From Cyathus striatus (lineage: Eukaryota; Basidiomycota; Agaricomycetes; Agaricales; Nidulariaceae): a DNA stretch of 64,000 nt. A program made the translations under genes and the position numbers. Shown here one piece after another: positions 12,691 to 25,385 of this stretch (position 1 is its first letter; each line of letters opens with the position of its first letter). The stretch lies in contig JAOVFP010000007.1 of the NCBI GenBank assembly GCA_025738555.1, forward strand, positions 4,836,001 to 4,900,000. Direction: 5' to 3'. The notes under the pieces were generated by a model, which worked only from the letters and a program-made list of their open reading frames with translations, searched no databases and was not told where the DNA came from.

Positions 12691-14183
12691 TCCACCAAGG
12701 TTCCGCTCGTCGACGTCGGGCGAACGTCGGGACAACGCTTTTCAAATTTCAAAATTTCAATCTTGTGTCTATGCGCATCTGCCTGCCATCCTTTACATTC
12801 TAACTACCTATAATCTGACGTCAATGCATCATCAAGCAGTGTTCTCCCTCAGTGTTCTCCTTTAGTAGGACTGTCAGGACAGTTGGAAGCAACATATGTC
12901 CTTTTTTCTTTCAAAGAAACCATGACCACAAAACAATTTGGGCAACTGTCGAGCAAAAGTACTGAAAGGAGCGCTAGCCAAAGTCTGGATATTTTACGTT
13001 GGTCCCACCCCCGCTCAATTGAAAACTTCAGAGCGTGCTGCTACCTGCTGTTCTGAAGGCTAGAGATGAGGACTAGCACGGCCATGAAATCAATGTTGCT
13101 TGAAAATCGCGCATGAGTCTCACCAATAGATGTTAGGGCTGCGGTTTAGCTGCCCATGAAGGCCCTCGGAGACTATATCGTACATTTCTTTTCGGGCTGT
13201 ATCGAGGAACACTGAAAATTGACAATTGGACGGTACAGAATCACAGGCTCATGTACCTGGGGAGGAGAATGAGGGATCAGTCGACGGTTGTCTTAGAGGA
13301 GGATTTTACGGAGACAAGGAAGGGGATAGCCTGACGATCCTACGTACGTTCTTTCGTTCTCAGACACTTCATCATCTAACTGTACGAAGGTTCTGCGACA
13401 CCTTACCGTCAACTGCACCATATGCTCTCTTCTACTTGCTTCACATTAATTGCCGCTGCTCCAGAGCAGATCGACCGCCATACGACCGATTGCCTCCCGC
13501 TCAGAATGCGACGTTAAGCACTTTTGAGAAAAAGCAATGTGCTCGCCTCGAACAAGCGTATGATAAACCTAGAGATCTTCCGGTACCTGAATACCAGAAT
13601 CTCCCAACATTGTGGTACTCGCTCGTGATGGGTTTATTCGGTGTGCTCGGACAAGCTCGACGGTATACCCTTTTGGTCTGCCCCATTCATTTCTGTGGAC
13701 AACATGCCACATGTACGAAACACTGTCGCCTGCTCCTCCCGTAGGCTGTAGGATGATCTGTTCTTGCCACAACCTTCATAGTCGTTATATCGGTAATCCC
13801 ACCATCAACTTGTGGAATGTTCCCGTCCTCCTCTCAGCTGGTGAACACATCAAGCTTATTGGTTGTTTGTCCCAATGCTACGGCCACCACATGCTGTACT
13901 GCTAGATGACTGTGCCACGATACTACGTTGCATTGATGATTGGCTTACGTTAGATATCGAGGGCTTGCTGGTGCCCCCGACTCTCCGGCAGCATGCCATA
14001 TCCTGGCCGAACCAAGATCCACTGGGGGATGGTGGAGTGCGGAGCCTGGTTGATGCCACAAATGTCTTTGGGGCCTTCTACAGCAGCTCAGATTACAAGT
14101 GGCGAACGTTCATATTGCTTCACTTGGCCCTTTCTGTGGAAGGGGTAGCTCAGTCGGGACGATCCATTGGATGACTCCGAGAA
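12691..14183. other. No gene supported
   Basis: A 172-codon open frame on the plus strand starts with TTG rather than ATG and has no recognisable motif. Overlapping minus-strand frames are similarly unsupported. A decayed gene could hide here, but I cannot show one. Confidence 0.4.
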
Positions 14184-15483
14184 TTACGACCAGAAGGAAA
14201 GGAATGCGTTCTTGATGGTCCCAAAGAACGTCCGTAGTGCTTGTCCCTGATCACGACTAGACAGAGGCTCCGAGATCTGAACATCCATATCGACTGATTC
14301 ATCAGGCATGAATCCTGGAACTCTAAGAACAAAAATCCCCTCTTCTACCACTGCCAGCTGAACAGCCTGAACCTTCAGCTTCTTCTCTGGAGGTACTTCA
14401 CCATTCACACAGTCCGCATCTCTACGACGTTTGGAGACTCGCCGAGAGGTGCTAGACTTCGGTGCACATGTGCTTGAAAGTTGGGAGTCTTGGGGGAAGA
14501 GATTCTTTTCTTGACGGAATCGGCGACATTTCTTAGCCTGAAGAAGGGCGTGGTCGTTACTATTATCGTTCGTACGCTTCGTACCATGTAGAGGACTTTG
14601 AGGCTCTGGTGTGGTAACCAGTGTCGAGACGTCTGACAATGGGGACATACTGACAGACAGCATAGCTTCGACGACGCCGGGAGGACTAGAGGTATCAATC
14701 TGAGTAGGTGGAACATATGATTCGTTGGAGCCAAAACACGAGACGATAAACTCGTTAATTCCATCTACCAGTCTCTTCCCCTTGACGTTCCTCTGAGTGC
14801 GACTTCTTGTAGCGCGCATCTACAGTACGAGAAAATACGTTCGTAAGTTTATTCATTGGAAAGTGTATGAACGAAGACGATGCTTACCAGTCGAACGTGT
14901 GTATGGGAAACACCCATATGAGGGTGTGCCAACCGATTGTTTTTTACAATCCTGAGGTCCTGAAGGAGAGGTTTTAAGTGGAAACTTGCAGGGCGCGAGG
15001 GTGGTGAGGAAGGGGGTGGTGTGATGACAAATGAGGGAGGCAATGTCGAATCAAGCTTCGTTTCCGAAACCGCAGAAGGGGATTGAAGAAGGGATTGAGG
15101 TAGGACAAGGGAAGAACCCAAGGACGAGGATGTCGGTGCGGGACAGTCGACAACTGTGAGCCCTTCGTTCTTGCTCAGTGACCTCGTTGTGTAACCCCGC
15201 AAATGATGGATATCGGACCAGCCGACATAACTCCCGACCGATTTGATGATCGGAGGAGGAAGCGCAGGAGGAATAGCAAAAACAGACTCTTGTTGTTCCG
15301 ACGATTCAAAATCTGGGAGAGGTTCGCTTAAAGGAACAAACGTTTCGGACACTGCTGCAGAAGCGAATAAATCGAGAGGCGCGGGAATCCAGACAGCTTC
15401 GAGAGAATTTTGAGAATCCTGAGAAGGAAGAGCAGAAGCAGAGAAATCATGAACAGCATAGGTGGGATTACAAGGATCATCAT
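14184..15483 (-). CDS. Unknown Ser/Pro-rich protein with basic nuclear-localisation-like motifs
   Basis: I do not recognise the family. A three-exon model fits well: exon 1 is four codons from ATG (15483-15472), then a 53-nt intron with a strong pyrimidine tract, exon 2 15418-14888, a 68-nt intron (GTAAGC...TAG), and exon 3 14819 to the stop at 14184. The model is in frame throughout and gives 392 residues. The first half is rich in Ser and Pro (a PPPSSPPSRP stretch). The second half has basic clusters AKKCRRFRQEK, RRVSKRRRD and PEKKLK, typical of nuclear targeting, then a hydrophobic/acidic tail (VPGFMPDESVDMDV). No catalytic or DNA-binding domain is evident. The gene sits between the kinase block and another unknown minus-strand ORF. 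It is possibly lineage-specific. Confidence 0.6.
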
Positions 15484-15949
15484 AGGAGTTAGAATTATTG
15501 GGGGAGCTTGCTTCCCCTATTTGTCCAGGTAGACCCAAAATTCGTATGTGGTTGTGCGCGCATGGCAACGGTGCATGGCAACCAAGATGCAGCTGCGTGC
15601 TGTCGACCCAATGTATTGGTCCGCATGCGTGGCTGTGCTTATTGTGTGAATTTAGTTTGTCAGCACCCTTTTTGGCCGTCTTTGATTCGGAATTTGCCAA
15701 CTGGCCTTAAATACGGTCAAACCTTATCCTATCCCATCATCAATGTTTGTCAGCACCGTTCGATCTTCTTTTGCTCAGCCGCCTTCAACGGAGAGAAGAA
15801 ACTCAAGTTATGGGCATCCTTAGGGAGGATAATGAACAACGTGAAGGATTAGGATTTAATTAATACTTATGGCATGGACTTCAGTGAATTCGTATTTAAT
15901 AATGATTAGTTTTTCTGTCACAAAACTCGGATTAGGGAAGCACCCCCAT

Positions 15950-17068
15950 TTACGTACGTCGCGAAGCGGCATACATTACATGTTGAGAGCCAGAATCATA
16001 AGCAACAAGATCAATCGCATTCAAAGAAGCAACGGGATTGTATAAAGTAACAGGCGTTTCGGAAGGAATGGGAGTGATCTCTTTGACCCCGGGATCTTGC
16101 AGCATCGCAGTAGTCGGTTCAGCTTCGGAGCGAGCTAATGCCTCGGGAGTTAAATCATCTTCAGGACTTTTTACTCCGTTGGCGTCATCGAGCGCGCTTA
16201 CTATGTCCTTCTCTTCGATCCCGGGGTCTTGCAGCGTCGCAGCAGCGGCCTGAGCTTCTGAAAGAGCTACCAACTCAAGCGCAATATCCACTTCTATACA
16301 TTGAGCCCTGTTGGTGTTCTTCAGCGTGTCCACAAACTCTAGTGGAACATCCTGCTCCTCGGCTATCTTCTTGAGCTCGAGTCACAGCTCTATCTGCCCG
16401 CCCTCTATGGTCTTCTTAACGAAAGCGGTGGCTTCTCTGCCGTTATCCATGGGCTGCATGTACATGAAGCACAACTCGGCCAGAAGAGTGTCCGTATCCT
16501 TCAGTCCGTTCGCCTTGTCCTTGAAGGGAACCGAAGGAATACATTTGCTTTCAGAACGAATATATGTTTGCCTGTCTTTGCTCGAACCTTGAACAAACAG
16601 ATTGACCGAGGGCTGAGTATTCGCCGGTGAGGTTGACGTCGATAATAACGATGTGCTAGCCACACCGGAGGACACGGAGCTGTTGACAAGCCCGAACAAG
16701 TCTGCCGCAACAGGTCGAGGCTTCTTGACACGCTTAGTATCCGGTAGGGAAGAGTTATAATAAGAAAGGGGGGGCGAAGAAAGAACTGCGTACACGGGGC
16801 GTAGGACGGAGTGGAAGAGCTGGGGTTCAAGGAGTCTGCTAGCATATTGTCCACCAGAGCGAAGTAAAAGAGACGCGAGAAGCAAGGAAGAACAAGAGCT
16901 CGAAGCGGAGCGGCGAGTACTTGAACTTCGAAGTGCTGCAAGGATCCTGCTAGAATACAAGATGACGTCGCCGATGACCGATAGGAAGAGAACTAAAGAA
17001 GAGATAGAGAGTGGGCAAGTCAAGTATGAAAAGAACAAGATATCAAGATATGGAATAGGCCCACTCAA
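15950..17068 (-). pseudogene. Unknown membrane-protein ORF interrupted by a single TGA
   Basis: The frame is open from 17068 to a TGA at 16384-16382 and continues in the same frame to 15950, 373 codons in all. The open frame begins with TTG, so the real start is probably in an upstream exon or downstream. The N-terminal part has hydrophobic segments (YLDILFFSYLTC, SSLVLFLSVIGDVILY), followed by a Ser-rich region and a basic KRVKKPRP motif. The part after the stop is acidic and contains a diverged internal repeat: ALSEAQAAAATLQDPGIEEK and ARSEAEPTTAMLQDPGVKE. The stop context is CTG TGA CTC, as expected from CGA to TGA decay; stop-codon readthrough is an alternative. I do not recognise the family. 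Confidence 0.45.
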
Positions 17069-17260
17069 GCCCGCCTAAGCTTGAAGAGGAGCAACGACTT
17101 GATGGAGGTGGCTGACTTGGGAACCTAGCAGCGAGTACTTTCGGGAACTTTGAAGTGCTGCAGGGATCCTATCAGATACGAGATGACGTTGCTGATAGAC
17201 GAGAGAAAAAGCCTAAACAAGAGATGGGGTGCGTGCTAGTGAAGAAGATTGGAACTATTG
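16900..17260. repeat. Tandem partial duplication at the 5' end of the unknown membrane ORF
   Basis: The segments at about 16908-17010 and 17129-17230 are near-copies: both have GCGAGTACTT, GAAGTGCTGCA(A/G)GGATCCT and ACGAGATGACGT or ACAAGATGACGT in order. The offset is about 220 bp. The duplication spans the presumed promoter or first coding part of the minus-strand ORF, so it could have created a second start region. Confidence 0.6.
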
Positions 17261-19560
17261 CATCGGAGTTAGGATCGATGTAAACTCCGCCCATAACGGT
17301 AAAGGATTACGCATACAGCCCAGTCGAACACATTTCGGAGTCTTGATACAATCCAAAAGCTGGTAAACCAGACACCGCCTACAAGTATACTAGACCGATT
17401 GTATGCAGCTCTGAGAGAAAGTAAGCATCCGTATAAACCGTGACATATACATGAATTTTCTCACTCATACTACTCCGAGAACGGGCGTTACAGCGTAAAC
17501 TTTATGAAGTAGATATCATTGCAAATCTTGGTCCATGCTGTTATTCATACCGCCAACTACGATAGTTGGTACTGTAGGCTGTCCTGATGTGGCCGTGGAG
17601 GGTAGGGTAGGGTAAGCATGATTCGTGGAACCGCCACAAGCTGGGCATTCGGAAGCCACAGCACTCGATGGACATTGAACAGGCAGTGCGGTGAATGGGG
17701 CGTCCAAAACCGAAGTTAACACAGTTTCGCAGCTTTCCTTTCGCTTCCATGCGAGCATGCAATGGTGTCTACTTGAAAAACGTACTGCTCAACCAGTATG
17801 ATTGACACCTTGGAAGGACAGCCATCTGTAAAAAGGGTAGCGAAGCAGGCATTGCGCAGCTTAAAATGCGTCCCGTTTCACGACAGTACACATACAGGCA
17901 GCTATGAGGGACACGTAGAATGCCCAACCTGTAGTAGTTCTAACTTAAATCATCCTCGGCATTCGACGTGATCAGATTATAAGGAACGCACACACAGACA
18001 CATAGCTAGCATAGCCAGTACCTGTATCGCAACACAATCTCCATAATATCACGTCTTGTAGGATTTATAAAGTCCATTTGATGTACGCATATGTGAAGGT
18101 TTGTATTTGACTTTCTGTACCATAAGACGTCCGACCTTGCCAACATTGGGTCCGAATATCTAAAAGCTTCTGTACAATAGTCCCCTTCCATAGCAACTCC
18201 TGTAAGTAGCAATCTGGCACATATGTAGTCCTCACGATGTGTCGAACGAAACGACCCAGGCTTGCTCGCGAAATTCTACGACGATGCAACACCTAGTATA
18301 CAGCCCTCTGTCGAATTACCAAAGTTATTAGTCCTTAACGCTGAGCGTGGTTAGCTAAACGCATGCTTACCCGTTATCAACAACATACACCAACGTCTTT
18401 CATATAGCTAGAGTTGTCATCCCTCGATGTCAAGAAGTGCTAAAGACTTCGACTTGCGACACGTATGCATGATCAGGCTTGCATCAGTGGTGGAGCACGG
18501 TAGAGTTTAGACATTGCTTAAAGAGGCTGCTGAAGAAGGCGAAGTGTGCCAAACGTTCGGAACTATTCAAATCTGCTCGGTGAGTGTACGTGGGGGTGCG
18601 GCTTGAGTAGGGAGGGTACTGAAGGATTCTGGGAGGGTGAGAACGGGAGGTTGACGGTGGAAGGGAAGCTTACAGCTAGTATGACTCGAGGACAGTGACT
18701 GCCCACGAACAAGGTAGCGATGATGCGTCGTGGGATAAGACCAATATGCAGTAACCAGGGGTACAGCCCCTGCGTCGAACTTCCCGCTTAATGCGTAGTT
18801 AGTATCGAAAGTGTTATAGCGCTCTTGCATACATACCATCTTTCCCCGAACACATATACATCAATTCCCATAAACTCCCCCTACAAACGCTACACCGACA
18901 TCCAATCATGTTTATTCCTCCTTGGCTTGAAATCACTTGACAAGTCATGTGGGCGGTGTGGTGAATCGCACGCAGTTTCGTAGTTTAAGATTGCCCTATG
19001 ACGACGCGTATCCCGACGTTGAGCTATCATTGAGTAAGCCTGGGTTAGCATTGAGCTACCTTTGTAAGCACGCAATACCTACCAAGGAGTGTTTCCCTAC
19101 GACCACTTCAGCGAGCACGAAGCTGATGTGCGAGGTCTGCTTGCGATATACGTTGACCGTAAGCGAACTCCAAGCGTCGGCTGAACCAGAGTTCAAGTTA
19201 GCTTTCAGAATCAGCGTGAATGGTTTTCTGAATGTACCGTATGACTGGGACACACTATTAAGCCACCATTATCGAATTCCGTCCATGATATAGCAGTGGG
19301 GCACCCATGTGTTATACTTGTGGATGGCACCGAGAGACAAACGCACATGTGCTATACGGTTCAAGCTACTCGTGGGATCCTAGAAGATGCTCGCAAAGTT
19401 GTGTAACATAGCACCGCAGTGGGGGATGCGTCTTCGACATCGTTTTCTACTCAACTCTTAGTACTACAGTATGATGCAAGCTCAGGAAATGTATGTACTT
19501 ACCCAGTAGCAATGAACACGATTTGCCCTCAAGAGTCTTCCCCAAGAACCAAGTGTCTAC
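17261..19560. other. No gene recognised
   Basis: Several open frames of 60-120 codons exist on both strands. Those I checked start at TTG or show no domain, no convincing splice sites and no repeat structure. I see no RNA gene or transposon end in this stretch. Confidence 0.45.
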
Positions 19561-19921
19561 ATTCCCCGTAGTGTTGTTGGCAGAATAGATATGATTCTGC
19601 CAATATGACAGGCAGAACCTTGGCAGAATGGCAGAACGAGAGGGGGTCTGGCAGTATATGGCAGAATAGATCTCACCAAATCTCGGCAGCCCTCGCTAAT
19701 TTCATCAAAATATGGACAGTTAAGGGAATTGGGGTTGATAGAACTGTACAGCTCATCAAAAACTTCATCTCAGGGACGGCTGAAGGCTTGCAGTGGGTAT
19801 GACAGCGTGGTAGATATCAACACATTTTTGATTTTGACGCACTGCAGCAGTATTGTCTACTACTTCTTTAAGTTCTCACATTATTATTACACATGGCTTC
19901 GAAAACCGGCCGGAAGCAGCT

Positions 19922-21140
19922 AGGACCCCTGAAAGCGCCCATAAAGGTCGGATACCAGTCCGCGTAAAATTTGGCACTTTTGGACCTATGTCGGAGGAAA
20001 ATCCGCGTATATTTGACCGATTTTCGGCCATTAGGTATGATGGAAAATCCGCGTATGGCTAGCCCTTGGGAGGAGGTATGATACCTGTCCGCGTATGGTG
20101 CGAGGGGGTGGGATCAGGGTGGGATATCACTGGAACCGCCGCGATTCTGGGCATGTCACACCAAAATTCAAGTACAGCATTCCTATTTATGTCAGAAAGG
20201 ATGCAGAGTTCTGCGCAAAAAGAGCCAGGGCAACAATTTTCATTAAATTGTTGCATATTTAAATATTTTAGTCTCTTTGTTAGCTTATTGTAGCCAATGT
20301 ACCGTATCAATACCTTGCTGACCAACTGTTCGCGACTTTCAGTGTGACAGCCATTTAACCCAAATCTCAAAACGTTCGACATTCAAATTTTGTTGTACTT
20401 AATTGCTTGCCAAAATCATGTATAATGTAAATATCCGTTCAAGTTCATCGTTCACAGTTCCTTGTAATGCATGACCAAATAGTTGATCGTAGACTAATAT
20501 AGATAGAGTATAAACAAGTTGATTGCAACAGAAGAAAAGAAATTGCTTCCAACTACTTTTTAGATAATAAAAAAAGGAGAAAATTAGCAGACGTGTACCT
20601 TGTGTGCGCTCGTTGTCATCGACAACGACCAACAATGACCGTCAATGGTCACACTTCCAGAATACACCAGCACTGTTCAACGTACGCTTCCGCTCGTTCT
20701 CTGTCTATAATCTCATAGATACTGATATTGGTATAGGTTAACGGGATGTCCACAATATAACATGATAGCACCTGTTCTACGATGCGACGAGCCTACTTTT
20801 GGCCTGCTTTCATGAGTTAATTTGCAGTCGGTAATCTTCAAGCTAATAACTTCAATCATCGTGTATTTGCTTCCACTTACACTGAAAGTGTTGCTAAAGT
20901 TTCTGTTGTTGAGGATTCGTTGGGGGTTCGATTACGGATTTTTAACATAAGCGCCTGCGGCAGATTTTGACGCTTACAAAGCGCTTAATAAGGTCAGAGG
21001 ACAAAATCCGCGTATAACTCTGCAATTTTGGAGGTACCCTCCCACAATCCGCGTATGAAAGGCAATATGCCACCAAAACCTGTCCGTGTATCAAATCTCG
21101 AGTCCGTCCTCCGACCTCTAAGAGCGCTTTCAGGGGTCCT
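19922..21140. mobile_element. 1.2-kb hAT-like MITE inserted in codon 10 of the hAT transposase
   Basis: It has inverted ends AGGACCCCTGAAAGCGC (17 bp perfect, weaker similarity to about 35 bp, including AGGTCGG). It is flanked by a perfect 8-bp duplication AAGCAGCT (19914-19921 and 21141-21148). Several CCGCGTA words lie near both ends, as in subterminal transposase-binding repeats. No long ORF, so non-autonomous. Removing it with one TSD copy joins the transposase start codon to its zinc-finger exon in frame. Its termini differ from the host element, so it belongs to another hAT family. Confidence 0.92.
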
Positions 21141-21831
21141 AAGCAGCTTGATATCATCACCAGCAACTTCGATAAATTTAGAAGCATTGGTCACAATCGC
21201 TATGAATGGAAATGTCATCATTGCAATGCCGTTGTTGAGGGACGTGACAAATTGCATGTGAAGCATTTGTCAGACACGAGGGAATGCAAGAATGTTCCAC
21301 CTGTTGTCCGAAGTGAGGCTCTGCAGATATTATCTAAACCAGTGAAACATCCAGTGCGAAGACAGGGAGCAGGGAGTAGCTCAGTTTCATTGGTACCAGA
21401 TGCAGAGCCAGATGTTGTGGAGGTTCAGAATGTGACGGTTGCAAGCAAGAAAAGGAAGACCAGTACTCTTGATGGATATGTTGATTATGGACTTACGGAG
21501 GGTCAGAGGCAAGAAGCAGATTTAAATCTTTTCAAGTATGTAACTTTTTCGTCCCAGCCATATTCCAAATTAAGGCATAGTAATATTTTTAGATTCTTAA
21601 TTCATGGAAACATTCCTTTCCTTGCTGTCGAAAACCCTTTCCTCAATAAATTTATGAACATTATTCGTCCTACCTATCAAGTTCCATCACGATATGTTGT
21701 TTCCCACTCACTTATTGATAGTCAGTATGCAGACTGTCAGTTATCGGACCTTAATCAACTCCAGGAGCGAAAGATGCTAACGATCCTTTTGGATGGATGG
21801 GAGGATAAGCTGAAGCATAGTGTTTATGCTA

Positions 21832-23529
21832 CATCAGCAAGTACTGATTATATTATACAGTGCTACAGTAGTACTACAGAGCATTGCATAGCACCATAAC
21901 ACCATAACAAAGGTGTTCATTTATGTAGAACTATGTAGTTATCCCTACATACTATCAAGCACTATAGAGACATGGCAGCAAGCTATGTAGTGCTATATAG
22001 TGCTATGGAGGCTTGGCAATATACTATGGAGTGCTTTATAACATCCAGGATTACAGCAGATCCTGTAGGATTTCCTTGGGATTCCCATACTTCAGCCAAT
22101 AGCATCATTCCTTTTGTGATATAAATGAAAAATTATTATATTAAATAGTTATAATACATGTTAGTACAATACAGTATAAATAATAGCATTCAAAGAAAAT
22201 GGTACCCAATCCTCCAACAACAAGAGGAGGGGGAGGAGGGGGATGTCACAGAGAGGGAGATGGCATGATGTGTCAACGACGACAAGAGGGAGGGATGGGG
22301 AGGGGAGGAGACAGTGTGATGTGTTGGAGGTGGAGACTATGAGCCGCTGACATGGAAAGGGAGACAGCACAAAGAACTCGGCGCGCTGACTTTGTTGAGG
22401 GCTAGGGAAAGACACAAATGTTAGCACTAGAAAAGAAGCGGGGAACAGGACTTACCAGTGATACACATGTAAAAAGAAATAAACCCATTAAAACACATAA
22501 CTCCACCTTAGGACTGGTTTCAAACACTTTAAACAAATATAAAACACTTTACCTTTTACATACAACGTTGCATTCCATACACAAAGTGCCAAAAACCCAG
22601 AACAAACATCTGACATGTGGTAAAGTCAACACGAGATGCAACAGGTGGAGACTGACAAAACACGGACTTACGAAGACACTAAAAACGAGAACCCTAAGAC
22701 CAGACCTTGAGACACGAGACAGAGACCAGTGAGCTTGAACGAGAACGATGACGAGGCGACAAGACGATGAGAGAGGAAGAGCGCGGGAAGGGGGGAAAGG
22801 AAGCAAGAATGGAAAGAGCGAGTACCTTGACGGTGAGGAGTAAGCGCGGAAGTGGTGAACCGACCTGAGAGGTACGACGTAAACGAAATTGATGCGAGCA
22901 GCTGACGCTGCCGCATCGGCGGATTACCTGATTAGGAAGGTAAATGATGGGATGCTCAAACGGGCGCCTGTTGCAGAAAGGGGGCGCACTGGGCTATGCG
23001 CACAATTGGCTGACCACCGCCTGGGCGCTGACGAAGCGCTCTACCTTGTAAACGGATCGTTGAAATGCCTAGAAATAAAATAGGATATAATAGGATTTTA
23101 TTACTACGCGAATTGTAAATAAGTAGCTAGAAATATGTATATAGTAGGACCTGAGGGAAGAGATAAGGCAAGAACTGCCAGGGATTCTTCCCTCCCGCAG
23201 ATAGGATTGAGCAGTACTGTACTATGTAGGTATGTAGTGTTATATACAAGTTATATAGTGCTTTTATGACATACATAGCAAATAGAAAAGTTGTAAAACA
23301 CTACATTAGCTTCTGTATACACTATAGATTACTATGTATTTATGTAACAATGCTATATAATGTTAGCTAACTCCAGCCTATGCTACAGAGTAATATAGAG
23401 TACTACATATAAAAGTAGTAATACTCCCAATACTACAGCATGCTGTCAGCTTGTAGATATGTTGTAGGATACTATAAGATTAGACTGTAAACTATGACAT
23501 ACTATGCACAAAATCAGTGCTTGCTGATG
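21832..23529. mobile_element. 1.7-kb TA-inserted element inside the transposase gene
   Basis: Inverted ends CATCAGCAAGTACTGAT and CATCAGCAAGCACTGAT (16 of 17), with TA on both sides (21830-21831 and 23530-23531). Removing the element and one TA restores the codons for YATVAAEVNR across the junction. The outer 250-400 bp on both sides are rich in CTATGTAGT/ACTACATAG words. The middle (about 22160-23080) has a different, CpG-containing composition without a recognisable gene and may be captured genomic DNA or a further nested element. It has TA target choice like Tc1/mariner, but no transposase of its own. Confidence 0.88.
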
Positions 23530-25385
23530 TACTGTTGCAGCTGAAGTAAATCGGCACCCTATTATTATTAGTGTTGATGATATGACTGGTCAACGTGGTT
23601 CAGCAGACAATCTCTGGGAATTGTCGATGAAAGCATTCACCCACATGGGACTAGAGTCTGGTGGCCATTTCATTGCTGCTACTACTGATAATCCTACGGT
23701 AATGCGAGTATGGCGTCAACGTTTTCAACAGAAGTATGATTCCGTTCTGGTAAGTATTCTGAGGGTTGTAGTGTTTCTTACGTTCTAACTTTGGGGTGCT
23801 ATAGACATTTGCTTGCTTTCTCCATGGCATTAACACAATTATTGGAGAAATTGTAGCCTTTCCTGCTATAAAAAATATCATAAAAAAGACTGTTCGCATT
23901 GTGACGTTCTTCAACTGTTCGCATTTTTGGGGGGGGCAGCTTAAGGATGAAGCTGCTCGTGATAATGTCACTCGCTCACTTAAAAAACATTGTGAAACTC
24001 GGTGGTATTCACTTATTCTCCTGTCTCTAAGTGTTCTCGATCATAGGTATGTCATAGCATTATATATATTGAATTAAAATACTTACTTTTAGTGTAACAG
24101 GAATGCACTTGCACGTATATGTGTCCGACGAGATGCAGCAAGACGGATTAATGGTCTTTCACCTGTTCCACATGATGTTCGAGATACTATTATAGATGTA
24201 AACAACACCTACTGGCCACTACTCAATCAGCTTGTAAAGATAACAAAGCCACTCGTTGATGCGATTGGGAATCTGGAATCTCGAGAAGCTAATCTTGCAG
24301 ACTGCATGCTGGAGCTTATTCGCTGTGCACGACACATGTTCCGGCTTCGGTACTGTCAAGAAGATGACGAAAACTTCAATTTTTGGAGCAGTTCACGATC
24401 AGTATTCAATCGACGTTTCCATGAAATGGATACAGAGCTTCACTCACTTGCACTATTTCTCCATCCTTTGTGTCGTAAACTTGCTCTCTCCCAGGTTTCT
24501 AATGGGCGCACTTTGGATTTTATGCTCAAGACTGCTGCATCTCTTGCCCATCGCTGGAAATGGAATGTAGCTGATGCTAAACGGCTTATAGATGATATAA
24601 AACTCTATAATCTATGCAAATCACCTTTCTCAGGTGGCCAAGTCGATGCATTAGACTGGTGGAAATCATTACAGGTGAAAAGTGACGAGCACCCTATTAA
24701 AAAACTTGCTATAGTTCTTTTCTCTATCGTTCCACATGCTGCTGAAGTTGAACGACTATTTTCAGACTTGGGTGGAACACAGTCAGCAAAACGCTGTAAC
24801 ATGACCATTAGAACAATGGAGCGCATAGCTAAATTGCGATCTCGATATCACAGGGAACTTACTGATCAAGGTTTAGGACTTGGACCAACCCGACGACGTC
24901 ATGCTCACATGCATACCCGAGATCAACATGGAGTTGATATCAATCTCGTTAACTCACTACAGGAAGACTTTACATGGGTACCGCCAATGGTAGCTTCTGG
25001 TTCTTCGGAATATAATGCAGATCTAGAAAATTTTGAAACATTCGAGGATACAACACTTGAAGAACTCGAAGAAGCATTTGATGCAATTGAAAACTCACGC
25101 GATCTGCCATTGGAGGAAACAAATTTTTCGAGCCGTGAAATACTTGATGGAAATGTTTATGACTTCTCTGAATTGGACCAAGTTGATAAGGGAATTCCAC
25201 CAGTAATGTTTGAGGAAGAAATTCGAGTGGTTAATACGGACAACAATGGAGAAGGAGGTCAGTGGGATATCAATCAGCTTTTGGTCAACTGTGGGGTCGC
25301 AACTAGATAATAATTCGCTAAATAGTTCTATATACATGGTTTTAGTTCTAATACAAATTTTAATTCTGCCGGTATCTGCCCAGCT

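Larger units (their letters stand above)
19893..25310 (+). pseudogene. hAT transposase gene (BED finger, hAT C-terminal domain), split by two insertions
   Basis: Segments 19893-19921, 21149-21831, 23532-23749, 23805-24046 and 24101-25310 sum to 2,382 nt, exactly 794 codons including TAA, with no internal stop that I can find. The first two junctions are removal of transposon plus one target duplication copy; the last two are GT-AG introns of 55 and 54 nt. The protein starts MASKTGRKQLDIITSNFDKF. It has a BED-like zinc finger with C32, C35, H49 and C56, a DUF659-like stretch (IIISVDDMTGQRGSADNLWE) and the hAT dimerisation motif (IVPHAAEVERLFSDLGGTQS), with an acidic tail. The product would bind the transposon ends and catalyse cut-and-paste transposition in the nucleus. 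As it stands the gene cannot make the full protein, so the element is immobile unless helped in trans. Confidence 0.9.

Noticed and set aside
13226..13744. 172-codon plus-strand ORF
   Set aside because: It begins with TTG, has no recognisable domain, and overlaps equally open minus-strand frames.
18937..19293. 118-codon plus-strand ORF
   Set aside because: The frame starts at TTG and contains no ATG; no splice model or domain supports it.
20905..20945. GGGGGTTCGATTACGG resembling a tRNA B box
   Set aside because: No matching acceptor or D arm upstream; the segment lies inside the hAT-like MITE.
22161..22916. ORFs inside the TA-inserted element
   Set aside because: Low-complexity Ser/Leu/Pro readings on the minus strand without domains; no transposase motif.
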